From Streptomyces sp. GQFP (GTDB taxonomy: Bacteria > Actinomycetota > Actinomycetes > Streptomycetales > Streptomycetaceae), in contig NZ_CP089312.1 of assembly GCF_021545335.1 (NCBI RefSeq), positions 7,564,001-7,628,000 on the forward strand: a stretch of DNA of 64,000 nucleotides, given 5' to 3'. How positions within the stretch are numbered: the first letter of the stretch is position 1; every line of letters starts with the position of its first letter. Positions 9,201 to 17,119 of the stretch are shown piece after piece. The position numbers and the translations under genes are program-made. A model generated the notes under the pieces. That model saw only the letters and a list, made by a program, of their open reading frames with translations. It was not told where the DNA came from and did no database searches.

Positions 9201-9496
9201 CGCTGGGGATCGGGCCTGTGGTGGGGACGCGGACGTGGGGTGGGGTGATCGGCATCGACAGTCGGTATCGGCTGGTCGACGGGACGCTGGTCACTCAGCC
9301 CAAGTACGCGTTCTGGCTTGAGGGTTACGGGTGGGGCGTGGAGAACCACGGGGTCGACCCGGACGTGGAGGTCGTGCAGGCTCCGCAGGACTACGCGGCC
9401 GGGCGGGATGTGCAGTTGGACGAGGCGATTCGGTTGGCGTTGGAGTCGTTGGAGGGGCGGCCGGCGAAGGTGGCGCCTGGGTTGCCGGAGTTGTAG
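6278..9496 (+). CDS. Tricorn protease homologue
   Basis: A 1072-residue cytosolic serine protease of the tricorn family (peptidase family S41), thought to process oligopeptides produced by the proteasome. Repeated WD/TolB-like blades form the two N-terminal propellers (residues about 10-330 and 330-670), followed by the C1 helical domain, a PDZ domain (about 760-850) and the C2 catalytic domain. The tetrad of the Thermoplasma enzyme (S745, H746, S965, E1023) aligns with S737-H738 in GTSHAY, S964 in FSGSDGD and E1022 in VENHGVDPD, so the enzyme should be active. GTG start; no signal peptide. Confidence 0.92.
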   Translation: MTQPSSPAYLRFPHLHGDSVAFTAEDDVWVAPLDGGRAWRVSADNVPVTHPRISPDGTRLAWTSTRDGAPEVHVAPIDGGSANRLTYWGSSRTQVRGWTPDGQVLAISTQGQASLRRSWARAIPLDGGPATVLPYGPVGDVAYGPATVLLSAPMGREAAWWKRYRGGTAGKLWIDREGGGEFVRLHAELDGNLEYPVWVGERIAFLSDHEGVGALYSSLADGSDLRRHTGVDGFYARHAASDGSRVVYSSAGELWLLDDLDGAEPRRLDIRLGGQRVDLQPHPVSASRWFNSGAPDHTGRGSAIGVRGSVHWVTHRSGPARVLASGHGVRARLPRAFRVDGEEWAVWVTDAEGDDALEFAPATGVAPGATPRRLAAGQLGRVLGLAMAPDGSRAAVASHDGRVLLVERESGEVREVDRSGDGDVSGLVFSPDSAWLAWSHPGPRPLRQLKLANTTDLSVTEATPLRFRDYSPAFTVDGKHLVFLSARSFDPVYDEHVFDLAFVGGSRPHLIPLAATTPSPFGPQRHGRPFEAPDKDETPDSEGAPATRIDLDGLADRIVPFPVEAARYTNLRAAKDGVLWLRHPVRGVLGSSRATPDDPDPKTELERYDLAQQRIEHLAGDADHFAVSGDGKRVLLWTDGKLKVVPSDRRASNDDESDTNITVDLSRVRQSVDPAVEWRQMYDENGRIMRDNFWRPDMGGVDWDGVLDRYRPVLDRVATHDDLVDLLWEVQGDLGTSHAYVTPRGGYGSGERQGLLGADITRHEDGPQGMPLWRIDRILPAETSDPDGVSPLAAPGVAVRPGDAIIAVAGQPVDPVAGPGPLLVGTAGKPIELTISPSGGGDSRHVVVVPISDEEPLRYHAWVTDRRAYVAEKSGGRLGYLHVPDMQAPGWAQIHRDLRIEVAKEGLVVDVRENRGGHTSQLVVEKLARRIVGWDLPRGLRPYSYPEDAPRGPVVAVANEFSGSDGDIVNAAIKALGIGPVVGTRTWGGVIGIDSRYRLVDGTLVTQPKYAFWLEGYGWGVENHGVDPDVEVVQAPQDYAAGRDVQLDEAIRLALESLEGRPAKVAPGLPEL

Positions 9497-9502
9497 GGGG
9501 GA

Positions 9503-9588
9503 CCCCCATCGGGGGCTCCGCCCCCGAACCCCCGCTCCTCAAACGCCGGAGGGGCTGAATACCCAGCGGGTAGGGGCGGCGGGGGCGA
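9503..9588. repeat. GC-rich intergenic repeat, family A, short copy
   Basis: A shortened copy of the 3539-3688 element, beginning 7 bp after the tricorn stop. It keeps the GGGGGCTCCGCCCCCGAACC hairpin, the CTCAAACGCCGGAGGGGCTG marker and the right outer arm GGGTAGGGGCGGCGGGGGCG, but has lost the left outer arm and the second inner hairpin. It lies between two genes on the same strand. Confidence 0.85.
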
Positions 9589-9650
9589 GTGAGGTCTGTC
9601 ATCGGTACGATGCCGGGCGTAATGATCGGTGAGCGTGAGGAGGCACACGC

Positions 9651-9995
9651 ATGGCGGACGAGAGCTGTCTGTTCTGCAAGATCGTCGAGGGGCACATCCC
9701 CGCGACGATCGTCCGGGAGACAGACACCACCGTCGCCTTCCGGGACATCAACCCCCAGGCGCCGACCCACATCCTGGTGATCCCCAAGGTCCACCACCCC
9801 GACGCCGCCTCCCTCGCCGCCGCCGAACCCGCCATCGCCGCCGACGTGCTGCGCGAGGCCGGCCAGATCGCCGCCGAGGAGAAGCTCGAGAGCTACCGCC
9901 TCGTCTTCAACACCGGCAGCGGCGTCGGCCAGACCGTCTTCCACGCCCACGTCCACCTCCTCGGCGGACGCGGCATGCAGTGGCCGCCCGGCTGA
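9651..9995 (+). CDS. HIT family protein (Hint-type purine nucleotide hydrolase)
   Basis: A 114-residue histidine-triad protein. The active-site motif HxHxH is present as FHAHVHLLGG near residues 98-107, and the N-terminal CLFCKIVEG carries the zinc-type CxxC found in Hint proteins. The family hydrolyses nucleoside phosphoramidates and AMP-linked substrates. It is cytoplasmic. RNase Z follows 14 bp downstream, so the two are probably co-transcribed. Length is standard for the family. Confidence 0.92.
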   Translation: MADESCLFCKIVEGHIPATIVRETDTTVAFRDINPQAPTHILVIPKVHHPDAASLAAAEPAIAADVLREAGQIAAEEKLESYRLVFNTGSGVGQTVFHAHVHLLGGRGMQWPPG

Positions 9996-10009
9996 CGGGG
10001 TAACGCGCC

Positions 10010-10918
10010 TTGTCCGGACGTGAATTGGTGGTTCTCGGTACCGCCAGCCAAGTACCCACCCGGCACCGAAACCACAACGGCTACCTCCTCCGCTGGGACG
10101 GCGAGGGCATCCTCTTCGACCCCGGCGAGGGCACCCAGCGCCAGATGCTGCGCGCCGAGGTCGCCGCCCACGACCTCAACCGGATCTGCGTCACCCACTT
10201 CCACGGGGACCACTCCCTCGGGCTCGCCGGGGTCATCCAGCGCATCAACCTCGACCGTGTCCCGCACGAGATCACCGCGCACTACCCCCGCTCCGGGCAG
10301 AAGTTCTTCGACCGGCTGCGATACGCCACCGCCTATCGCGAGACCGTCCAGATCGGGCAGGTGCCGGTCGCGGGGGACGGTGGGGTGCTCGCCACCACGG
10401 GCGGTTACCGGCTCGAAGCCCGGAGGCTCTCCCACCCCGTCGAGTCGTACGGCTATCTCCTCGTCGAGCCCGACGGGCGCCGGATACTGCCCGAACTGCT
10501 CGCCGCGCACGGGATCAAGGGGCCGGACGTCGGACGCCTTCAGCGCGAGGGCTCCCTCGGGTCCGTCACCCTCGACGAGGTCAGCGAGCTGCGGCGGGGG
10601 CAACGGTTCGCCTTCGTCATGGACACCCGGTTGTGCGAGGGCGTCCACGCGCTCGCCGCTGACTGCGACATGCTTGTCATCGAGTCGACCTTCCTCGATG
10701 AGGATCAGCAACTCGCCTACGACCACGGGCACTTGACCGCCGGTCAGGCTGGAGCCGTCGCCCGGGACGCCGGCGTACGGCATCTCGTCCTCACCCACTT
10801 CAGCCAGCGCTACTCCGACCCCGACGAGTTCGAGCGGCAGGCGCGGGCGGCCGGGTACGAGGGTGAGCTGACCGTCGCGCATGATCTGCTGAGGGTGCCG
10901 GTTCCGAAACGGCGGTAG
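10010..10918 (+). CDS. rnz: Ribonuclease Z
   Basis: A 302-residue MBL-fold endonuclease that removes 3' trailers from tRNA precursors. The N-terminal ELVVLGTASQVPT and the zinc motif THFHGDHSLGLAG (about residues 63-75) are typical of RNase Z/ElaC, as are ESTFLDED and the late LTHFSQRY. The insertion at about residues 100-200 corresponds to the flexible arm region. The TTG start at 10010 is close behind the HIT stop. No RNase Z-specific arm was verified by alignment, so a related MBL nuclease cannot be excluded. Confidence 0.85.
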   Translation: MSGRELVVLGTASQVPTRHRNHNGYLLRWDGEGILFDPGEGTQRQMLRAEVAAHDLNRICVTHFHGDHSLGLAGVIQRINLDRVPHEITAHYPRSGQKFFDRLRYATAYRETVQIGQVPVAGDGGVLATTGGYRLEARRLSHPVESYGYLLVEPDGRRILPELLAAHGIKGPDVGRLQREGSLGSVTLDEVSELRRGQRFAFVMDTRLCEGVHALAADCDMLVIESTFLDEDQQLAYDHGHLTAGQAGAVARDAGVRHLVLTHFSQRYSDPDEFERQARAAGYEGELTVAHDLLRVPVPKRR

Positions 10919-10938
10919 TCCGGTCGTACGATTCCCTG

Positions 10939-11934
10939 ATGTCCATCCCCAAAGCCGAACTGCACCTCCACATCGAAGGCACCCTCGAACCCGAGCTGGC
11001 CTTCGCGCTCGCCGCGCGCAACGGCGTCGTGCTGCCGTACGCCGACACCGAAGAGCTGCGCAAGGCGTATCTCTTCGAGGACCTGCAGTCCTTCCTGAAC
11101 CTGTACTACGAGCTGATGGCCGTCCTGCGCACGGAGCAGGACTTCGCGGATCTCGCCAACGCCTATCTCGCCAGGGCGGCAGAACAGGGCGTACGGCACG
11201 CTGAGATCTTCTTCGATCCGCAGGCCCACATCGCCCGGGGGGTCGGAATGGGGACCGTCGTCGAGGGGTTGTGGCGGGCGCTCGGCGCCAGTGAAGCCGC
11301 CCACGGCATCTCCACTCAGCTCATCATGTGCTTCCTGCGCGACCAGTCCGCCGCGTCCGCGATGGAGACCCTGGACGCGGCCCGCCCCTACCTCGACCGG
11401 ATCGCCGGTGTCGGGCTCGACTCCGCCGAGGTCGGGCATCCGCCGGTGAAGTTCCGCGAGGTGTACGAGGCCGCCGCCGGGCTCGGGCTGCGGCGCGTGG
11501 CGCACGCCGGTGAGGAGGGGCCGCCCTCGTACATCACCGAGGCCCTCGACATCCTCGGCGTCGAGCGCATCGACCACGGGCTGCGCTGTATGGAGGACCC
11601 GGAGCTGGTCGCGCGGCTCGTGCGGGAGCGGGTGCCGTTGACGCTCTGCCCGCTGTCCAACGTACGGCTGCGGGCCGTCGACGTCCTGGCCGAGCATCCG
11701 CTGCCCGCGATGCTCGACGCCGGTCTCCTCTGCACCGTCAACTCCGACGACCCCGCCTACTTCGGCGGATACGTCGGCGACAACTTCGGGGCCGTACGGG
11801 AGGCCCTGGGCCTCGGTGAGGAGCGGCTCCGCGAGCTGGCGCGGAACTCGTTCCTGGCGTCGTTCCTGGACGGTGACGAGGAGCGGCGGGCGCGGTATCT
11901 CTCCGAAGTGGAGGCGTACGAGTTCACGCGGTGA
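10939..11934 (+). CDS. Adenosine/adenine deaminase family protein
   Basis: A 331-residue TIM-barrel metal-dependent deaminase. Metal ligands are visible as AELHLHIEG (residues 7-15), VAHAGEEG and the C-terminal VNSDDPAYF; the catalytic Glu lies in HAGEEG. The segment EIFFDPQAHIARGV is, from memory, typical of the Aah1-type adenine deaminases (as in Pseudomonas and yeast) more than of adenosine deaminases, so the substrate may be adenine. Either way it acts in purine salvage. It lies 20 bp after rnz on the same strand. Confidence 0.85.
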   Translation: MSIPKAELHLHIEGTLEPELAFALAARNGVVLPYADTEELRKAYLFEDLQSFLNLYYELMAVLRTEQDFADLANAYLARAAEQGVRHAEIFFDPQAHIARGVGMGTVVEGLWRALGASEAAHGISTQLIMCFLRDQSAASAMETLDAARPYLDRIAGVGLDSAEVGHPPVKFREVYEAAAGLGLRRVAHAGEEGPPSYITEALDILGVERIDHGLRCMEDPELVARLVRERVPLTLCPLSNVRLRAVDVLAEHPLPAMLDAGLLCTVNSDDPAYFGGYVGDNFGAVREALGLGEERLRELARNSFLASFLDGDEERRARYLSEVEAYEFTR

Positions 11935-11952
11935 GTGCTCGGCGGGACATGT

Positions 11953-12060
11953 GGTTCGTTGGCTGCGGGCCGGTGGGGGCTTGTCGCGCCCACGCGGCGG
12001 AGCCGCAGATCGACACAGCCCCGCGCCCCTGTCGGGGCGCTGCGCGCACCCGACTTCGCC
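11953..12060. repeat. GC-rich intergenic repeat, family B
   Basis: A second repeat type between the deaminase gene and a small convergent ORF. It holds CTTGTCGCGCCCACGCGGCG, GCCGCAGATCGACACAGCCC and a hairpin GCGCCCC-TGTC-GGGGCGC at 12023-12040 that could end transcription from both sides. A related hairpin unit is at 20993-21043. Similar units are common between Streptomyces genes (from memory). Confidence 0.7.
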
Positions 12061-12082
12061 CGCGCCGCTCGGCCCGGTGTGG

Positions 12083-12220
12083 TCAGGCCACCGGGCGGTA
12101 CTGCTCGGTGGCCTTCACCGTGGTGAGTGTCAGGGCTCGGGACGGGGACGGGGTGCGTAGCGCCACGGCTGTCATCGGGACCGCGATCAGCAGCAGGCCG
12201 GCGGCGAGGACCGCGCCCAT
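12083..12220 (-). CDS. Possible small membrane protein (45 aa)
   Basis: A 45-residue ORF from the ATG at 12220. The first 21 residues (MGAVLAAGLLLIAVPMTAVA and on) form one clear membrane helix; the tail is polar and ends EQYRPVA. A GGAGGG lies upstream on the minus strand, but about 16 bp from the ATG, which is far. It is convergent with the deaminase gene and divergent from the PfkB kinase gene. The codon bias and the helix support a real gene, but no family is recognised. Confidence 0.45.
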   Translation of the reverse strand: MGAVLAAGLLLIAVPMTAVALRTPSPSRALTLTTVKATEQYRPVA

Positions 12221-12317
12221 CGCCGGATCGTGAGCGCCCTCCGGAGTGGAGTGACGGGCTGCTGTCAGTGGGGTGGTGCAGACTGGCCTGATCCGCACCA
12301 TCGTCAGGGAGCGCACC

Positions 12318-13445
12318 GTGATCGCGTCCACCGCGTCCACCGGAGAGGGATCTTCCTACCGTCAGGCCCAGGTCGATCCCCTGGCCGCCCTGCGCGCGCC
12401 CCACGATCCGCCGTGGGACGTGTATCTGACGGGCACGGTCTTCCTCGACATCATCTTCACCGGGCTCGACTCCGCCCCGGTGCGCGGCACCGAGTCCTGG
12501 GCGCGCGGGATGGGGTCCAGCCCGGGCGGGGTCGCCAACATGGCCACCGCACTCGCCCGGCTCGGCCTGAAGACCTCCCTCGCCGCCGCCTTCGGGGACG
12601 ACCACTACGGGGAGTACTGCTGGGACGCCCTCGAACAGGGCGAGCACATCGACCTCTCCACGTCACGCACGGTCCCCGGCTGGCACTCCCCGGTCACGGT
12701 TTCGATGGCGTACGAGGGCGAGCGCACGATGGTCTCCCACGGCCACGAGCCGCCCCCGGAGGAACCCTCTCCGGACTGCCCGCCGCACGCCCGCGCGGCC
12801 GTCGCCTCGCTCACCCCGGGTGTCCGCGCCCCCTGGATCGCCCAGGCAGCCCGCAAGGGAGCCAGGATCTTCGCCGACGTCGGCTGGGACGACACCGGCC
12901 GCTGGGACCTCGCGGGCCTCGCCGACCTGGAGCACTGCGAGGCCTTCCTGCCCAACGCGGAGGAGGCGATGCGCTACACCGGCGCCGGCTGTCCCCGCGC
13001 AGCCGCCCGCGCGCTCACCGATCACGTACCGCTCGCCGTCGTCACCCTCGGTGCGGAGGGCGCGTACGCCGTGGACGGGCGGACCGGCGAGACGGCCGAG
13101 GTCCCGGCGATCGCCGTCGAGGCCCTCGACCCCACGGGCGCCGGCGATGTCTTCGTCGCGGGCTTCGTCACCGGCACCCTCGCCGACTGGCCGCTCGCCG
13201 ACCGCCTCGCCTTCGCCGGCCTCACCGCCGCCCTCTCCGTCCAGGACTTCGGCGGCTCCCTCTCCGCACCCGGCTGGTCCGAGGTCGGGGCCTGGTGGCG
13301 CGAGATCCAGTCGTACGAGCACCAGGACCCGGCGGCCCTTCGCCGGTACGCGTTCCTGGCCGACCTGGTGCCCAGGACCGCGAGACCGCGCCCCTGGCCG
13401 CTGCGCCGGGCCGTACCGACGATCGGCTTCGGCAGATCGGCGTGA
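12318..13445 (+). CDS. PfkB-family carbohydrate kinase
   Basis: A 375-residue ribokinase/PfkB-family sugar kinase. The N-terminal motif GGVANMATALARLG and the C-terminal signature DPTGAGDVFVAGF (anion hole and catalytic Asp) are both present. Such enzymes phosphorylate sugars or nucleosides with ATP; the substrate is not evident. GTG 12318 was chosen because CAGGGAG lies 6-7 bp upstream; an earlier in-frame start at 12273 has no such site. The basic, Pro/Arg-rich C-terminal extension after residue 340 is unusual and probably disordered. Confidence 0.88.
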   Translation: MIASTASTGEGSSYRQAQVDPLAALRAPHDPPWDVYLTGTVFLDIIFTGLDSAPVRGTESWARGMGSSPGGVANMATALARLGLKTSLAAAFGDDHYGEYCWDALEQGEHIDLSTSRTVPGWHSPVTVSMAYEGERTMVSHGHEPPPEEPSPDCPPHARAAVASLTPGVRAPWIAQAARKGARIFADVGWDDTGRWDLAGLADLEHCEAFLPNAEEAMRYTGAGCPRAAARALTDHVPLAVVTLGAEGAYAVDGRTGETAEVPAIAVEALDPTGAGDVFVAGFVTGTLADWPLADRLAFAGLTAALSVQDFGGSLSAPGWSEVGAWWREIQSYEHQDPAALRRYAFLADLVPRTARPRPWPLRRAVPTIGFGRSA

Positions 13446-13599
13446 GTGCCCACACACACCCGCACCCGCACACGTACACCGGACCGTGAGCAAAACCCCT
13501 ACGGCGTTGTCAGTGCACCGTCGTAGGCTGGGAGCGGAAGGCTACCCACGTGGTAAGCGAGCCTCATCGAGGAGGTCGTGCAGGCCTACGAGCCGGCCC

Positions 13600-14658
13600 A
13601 TGACTCAGACACCCACAGCTCAGCCCCCTGCGCGGGGGCAGGCACGAGCGCAGTTCACCGTCCCGGCCGCGCACCCCATGGTGACCGTCCTTGGTTCCGG
13701 CGACGCCCTCCTGCGCGTGATCGAGAAGGCCTTCCCGGCGGTCGACATCCATGTCCGGGGCAATGAAGTCAACGCCGTTGGCGAAGCGGTCGAGGTCGCC
13801 CTCGTCCAGCGGCTGTTCGACGAGATGATGCTGGTGCTCCGCACCGGACAGCCGATGACGGAGGACGCGGTGGAACGCTCGATCGCCATGCTCAGAGCGA
13901 GCGGCAACGGGGAGGGTGACGGCCAGGAGACCCCGGCCGAGGTCCTCACCCAGAACATCCTGTCCTCGCGGGGCCGCACCATCCGGGCCAAGACCCTCAA
14001 CCAGAAGCGCTATGTCGACGCCATCGACAAGCACACCATCGTCTTCGGCATCGGCCCGGCCGGTACCGGCAAGACGTATCTGGCGATGGCGAAGGCCGTA
14101 CAGGCGCTGCAGGCCAAGCAGGTCAGCCGGATCATCCTGACCCGGCCGGCTGTGGAGGCGGGCGAGCGGCTCGGCTTCCTCCCGGGCACCTTGTACGACA
14201 AGATCGACCCGTATCTGCGCCCGCTGTACGACGCGCTGCACGACATGCTCGACCCGGACTCGATCCCGAAGCTGATGGCTTCGGGGACGATCGAAGTCGC
14301 GCCGCTGGCGTACATGCGGGGACGGACCCTGAATGATGCTTTCATCATTCTGGACGAGGCTCAGAACACCTCCGCCGAGCAGATGAAGATGTTCCTCACC
14401 CGCCTCGGCTTCGAGTCGAAGATCGTGATCACGGGTGATGTGACGCAGGTCGACCTTCCGACGGGGACGAAGTCCGGTCTGCGGCAGGTGCAGGAGATCC
14501 TCGAAGGCCTTGAGGACGTCCACTTCTCACGGCTCACCTCCCACGATGTCGTCCGGCACAAGCTGGTCGGCCGTATCGTCGACGCGTACGAGAAGTACGA
14601 CAGCGAGAACGGTACGGAGAACGGCACCCACAAGGGCGTCCGGAACAAGCGGAAGTAG
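13600..14658 (+). CDS. PhoH-like ATPase
   Basis: A 352-residue PhoH-family P-loop NTPase with a helicase-like core. A KH-like N-terminal part (VTVLGSGDALLRVIEKAF) is followed by Walker A GPAGTGKT at residues 152-159, Walker B FIILDEAQN and the TGDVTQVDLP motif. Family members couple to RNA metabolism and are usually beside ybeY, as here (13 bp gap). The ATG at 13600 gives MTQTPTAQ; a GGAGG lies 27 bp upstream and is too far, so the ribosome-binding site is weak. The C-terminal NGTENGTHKG tail is low-complexity. Confidence 0.93.
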   Translation: MTQTPTAQPPARGQARAQFTVPAAHPMVTVLGSGDALLRVIEKAFPAVDIHVRGNEVNAVGEAVEVALVQRLFDEMMLVLRTGQPMTEDAVERSIAMLRASGNGEGDGQETPAEVLTQNILSSRGRTIRAKTLNQKRYVDAIDKHTIVFGIGPAGTGKTYLAMAKAVQALQAKQVSRIILTRPAVEAGERLGFLPGTLYDKIDPYLRPLYDALHDMLDPDSIPKLMASGTIEVAPLAYMRGRTLNDAFIILDEAQNTSAEQMKMFLTRLGFESKIVITGDVTQVDLPTGTKSGLRQVQEILEGLEDVHFSRLTSHDVVRHKLVGRIVDAYEKYDSENGTENGTHKGVRNKRK

Positions 14659-14671
14659 ACAAGCCAGCACC

Positions 14672-15169
14672 ATGTCGATCGACGTCAACAACGAGTCCGG
14701 AACCGAGGTCGACGAGCAGGCGATCCTCGACATCGCCCGCTACGCGCTCGCACGGATGCGCATCCACCCGCTCTCCGAACTCTCGGTGATCGTCGTGGAC
14801 GCCGACGCCATGGAGCAGCTCCACATCCAGTGGATGGACCTGCCCGGTCCGACCGACGTCATGTCCTTCCCGATGGACGAGCTGCGTCCGCCGTCGAAGG
14901 ACGACGACGAGCCGCCGCAGGGGCTTCTCGGTGACATCGTGCTCTGTCCCGAGGTCGCCGAGAAGCAGGGCAAGGAGGCCGAGACCCAGCACTCCATGGA
15001 CGAGGAGCTCCAACTCCTCACCGTCCACGGCGTGCTGCATCTCCTCGGGTACGACCACGAGGAGGCGGACGAGAAGGCCGAGATGTTCGGCCTCCAGGCC
15101 GCCATCGTCGACGGCTGGCGCGGCGAGAAGGGGATGACCGGTCCGTCGCCCGCCCCGACCGTGTCATGA
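14672..15169 (+). CDS. ybeY: Endoribonuclease YbeY
   Basis: A 165-residue single-strand endoribonuclease needed for 16S rRNA 3'-end maturation and ribosome quality control. The zinc-binding motif H3xH5xH is seen as HGVLHLLGYDH, with H119, H123 and H129; the conserved TDVMSFPMDE lies at 61-70. Start ATG at 14672, 13 bp after phoH. Its stop overlaps the ATG of the next gene (ATGA). The phoH-ybeY-CNNM/CBS order is widely conserved. Confidence 0.96.
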   Translation: MSIDVNNESGTEVDEQAILDIARYALARMRIHPLSELSVIVVDADAMEQLHIQWMDLPGPTDVMSFPMDELRPPSKDDDEPPQGLLGDIVLCPEVAEKQGKEAETQHSMDEELQLLTVHGVLHLLGYDHEEADEKAEMFGLQAAIVDGWRGEKGMTGPSPAPTVS

Positions 15170-16506
15170 ACCCTCAACTCGTCACCGGTGCCATAGCGCT
15201 GGTCGTCGTCGCCTGGCTCGCCGCCTGCGCGGAGGCGGGCCTCGCGCGCGTCTCCAGCTTCCGCGCCGAGGAGGCGGTACGCAGTGGCCGGCGCGGGAGT
15301 GCCAAGCTCGCGCAGATCGCCGCCGACCCGACCCGCTATCTCAACGTGGCGCTCCTGGTGCGCGTGGCCTGCGAGATGGCAGCCGCCGCGCTCGTCACGT
15401 ACGCCTGCCTCCAGGAGTTCGACAGGACCTGGCAGGCCGTCGCCGTCGCCATCGGTGTGATGGTGCTCGTGTCGTATGTCGCGGTGGGGGTGTCGCCGCG
15501 GACCATCGGGCGTCAGCATCCCCTCAACACGGCCACGGCAGCGGCGTACGTCCTGCTGCCGCTCGCCCGCGTCATGGGGCCGATCCCGTCGCTCCTCATC
15601 CTCATCGGCAACGCGCTCACGCCCGGCAAGGGCTTCCGGCGCGGGCCGTTCGCCTCCGAGGCGGAGCTGCGCGCGCTGGTCGACCTGGCCGAGGCCGAGT
15701 CCCTCATCGAGGACGACGAGCGCCGCATGGTGCACTCCGTCTTCGAGCTGGGCGACACCCTCGTACGGGAGGTCATGGTCCCGCGTACGGACCTGATCGT
15801 CATCGAGCGGTACAAGACGATCCGGCAGGCCCTCACCCTCGCGCTGCGCTCCGGGTTCTCGCGGATTCCGGTCACCGGGGAGAGCGAGGACGACGTCGTC
15901 GGGATCGTGTACCTGAAGGACCTCGTCCGCAAGACGCACATCAGCCGGGACGCGGAGAGCGAGCTGGTGTCGACCGCGATGCGGCCCGCCGCCTTCGTAC
16001 CGGACACGAAGAACGCCGGTGATCTGCTCCGCGAGATGCAGCGCGACCGCAACCATGTCGCCGTCGTCATCGACGAGTACGGCGGCACGGCCGGCATCGT
16101 GACCATCGAGGACATCCTGGAGGAGATCGTCGGCGAGATCACCGACGAGTACGACCGTGAACTCCCGCCCGTGGAGGAGCTGGGCGACGAGCGCCACCGC
16201 GTGACGGCCCGCCTCGACATCACCGACCTCGGCGAGCTGTACGGCCTGGAGGAGTACGACGACGAGGACGTGGAGACGGTGGGCGGGCTGCTCGCGAAGG
16301 CGCTGGGCCGCGTACCGATCGCCGGCGCCTCGGCCGTCGTAGAACTGCCCGACGGGCGCGAACTGCGGCTCACGGCGGAGGCGGCGGCCGGACGGCGGAA
16401 CAAGATCGTGACGGTGCTGGTGGAGCCGGTCGACGCCGCCGGGTCGCCGGAGGAGGAGAAAGAGGCGGAGGCGAAGAGCACGGCGGACAAGGGGGGTGGC
16501 GCATGA
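15166..16506 (+). CDS. CNNM/CBS-domain membrane protein (hemolysin C/CorC family)
   Basis: A 446-residue inner-membrane protein. Three to four membrane helices form the N-terminal DUF21 (CNNM) domain (residues about 4-145), followed by two CBS domains (GDTLVREVMVPRTDLIVIE and the region up to GGTAGIVTIEDILEEIVGEI) and a C-terminal CorC_HlyC domain (VTARLDITDL). Members are implicated in Mg/Co homeostasis. Annotation as hemolysin is historical. The last 20 residues are charged and low-complexity. The gene overlaps ybeY and the YjbR gene by 4 bp on each side. Confidence 0.93.
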   Translation: MNPQLVTGAIALVVVAWLAACAEAGLARVSSFRAEEAVRSGRRGSAKLAQIAADPTRYLNVALLVRVACEMAAAALVTYACLQEFDRTWQAVAVAIGVMVLVSYVAVGVSPRTIGRQHPLNTATAAAYVLLPLARVMGPIPSLLILIGNALTPGKGFRRGPFASEAELRALVDLAEAESLIEDDERRMVHSVFELGDTLVREVMVPRTDLIVIERYKTIRQALTLALRSGFSRIPVTGESEDDVVGIVYLKDLVRKTHISRDAESELVSTAMRPAAFVPDTKNAGDLLREMQRDRNHVAVVIDEYGGTAGIVTIEDILEEIVGEITDEYDRELPPVEELGDERHRVTARLDITDLGELYGLEEYDDEDVETVGGLLAKALGRVPIAGASAVVELPDGRELRLTAEAAAGRRNKIVTVLVEPVDAAGSPEEEKEAEAKSTADKGGGA

Positions 16507-16862
16507 CTCCGCAGGAGCTGCGTGACTTCTGTCTGTCCTTCAACTCCGCTGTGGAGGACTTCCCGTTCAGCCCGGAGATCTCCGTCTTCAAGGTGCTGGG
16601 CAAGATGTTCGCCCTGTCCTGGACGGACAACAGGCCCCTGAAGGTCAATCTGAAGTGCGGCCCGGAGGACGCGATCCGGCTGCGCGCCGAGCACCCGGGG
16701 CTGATCATCCCCGGGTACCACATGAACAAACGGCACTGGAACACCGTGACGGTCGACGGGGAGTTGCCCGATCAGCTCGTGCGCGAGCTGATCGAGGACT
16801 CGTACGACCTGGTGGTGGCCGGTCTGCCGCGCGCGGAGCGGTTGCGGCTCGACCGGCCATGA
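16503..16862 (+). CDS. MmcQ/YjbR family protein
   Basis: A 119-residue protein of the MmcQ/YjbR family, with a CyaY-like fold. The diagnostic segments are MTPQELRDFCLSF, KVNLKCGPEDAIRLRAEHPG and PGYHMNKRHWNTVTVDG. Some members bind DNA, but the molecular role is unsettled. ATGA overlap with the preceding CBS-domain gene places it last in the phoH-ybeY operon. No membrane segment. Confidence 0.92.
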   Translation: MTPQELRDFCLSFNSAVEDFPFSPEISVFKVLGKMFALSWTDNRPLKVNLKCGPEDAIRLRAEHPGLIIPGYHMNKRHWNTVTVDGELPDQLVRELIEDSYDLVVAGLPRAERLRLDRP

Positions 16863-16884
16863 CTGGCCATGACCGGCTCTGGTC

Positions 16885-16992
16885 CTAGTACGGCAGGATG
16901 CGGCCCGAGGGTGTCCTGCGGTCGATGGGGAGGTCGCGGGGCGAAGGAGCGCTGGGCCGACGGGTGACGCGGATGCGGGTCTGGCGGTTCAT
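16885..16992 (-). CDS. Possible 35-aa basic peptide
   Basis: A short minus-strand ORF, ATG at 16992 and TAG at 16885-16887, with a strong AGGAGG four bases before the ATG. The peptide begins MNRQTRIRVTRRPSAPS and ends TPSGRILPY; it is basic, Pro/Arg-rich and has no hydrophobic segment. The ribosome-binding site is better than that of many larger genes here. It lies between the YjbR gene and the divergent cytidine-deaminase-like gene. No family is recognised, and a chance ORF cannot be excluded. Confidence 0.5.
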   Translation of the reverse strand: MNRQTRIRVTRRPSAPSPRDLPIDRRTPSGRILPY

Positions 16993-17119
16993 AACGCCTC
17001 CTCATGGCTCGCGGTTCCTGGGTCATGCCCTGATCGCCCGTGCCTGATACCTCTTCTTGTGTGACTTCCTTGTTGCAGGTCCGCCCGGGTCGGGACAAAC
17101 CCCTAAGTATGCTCGTGGC

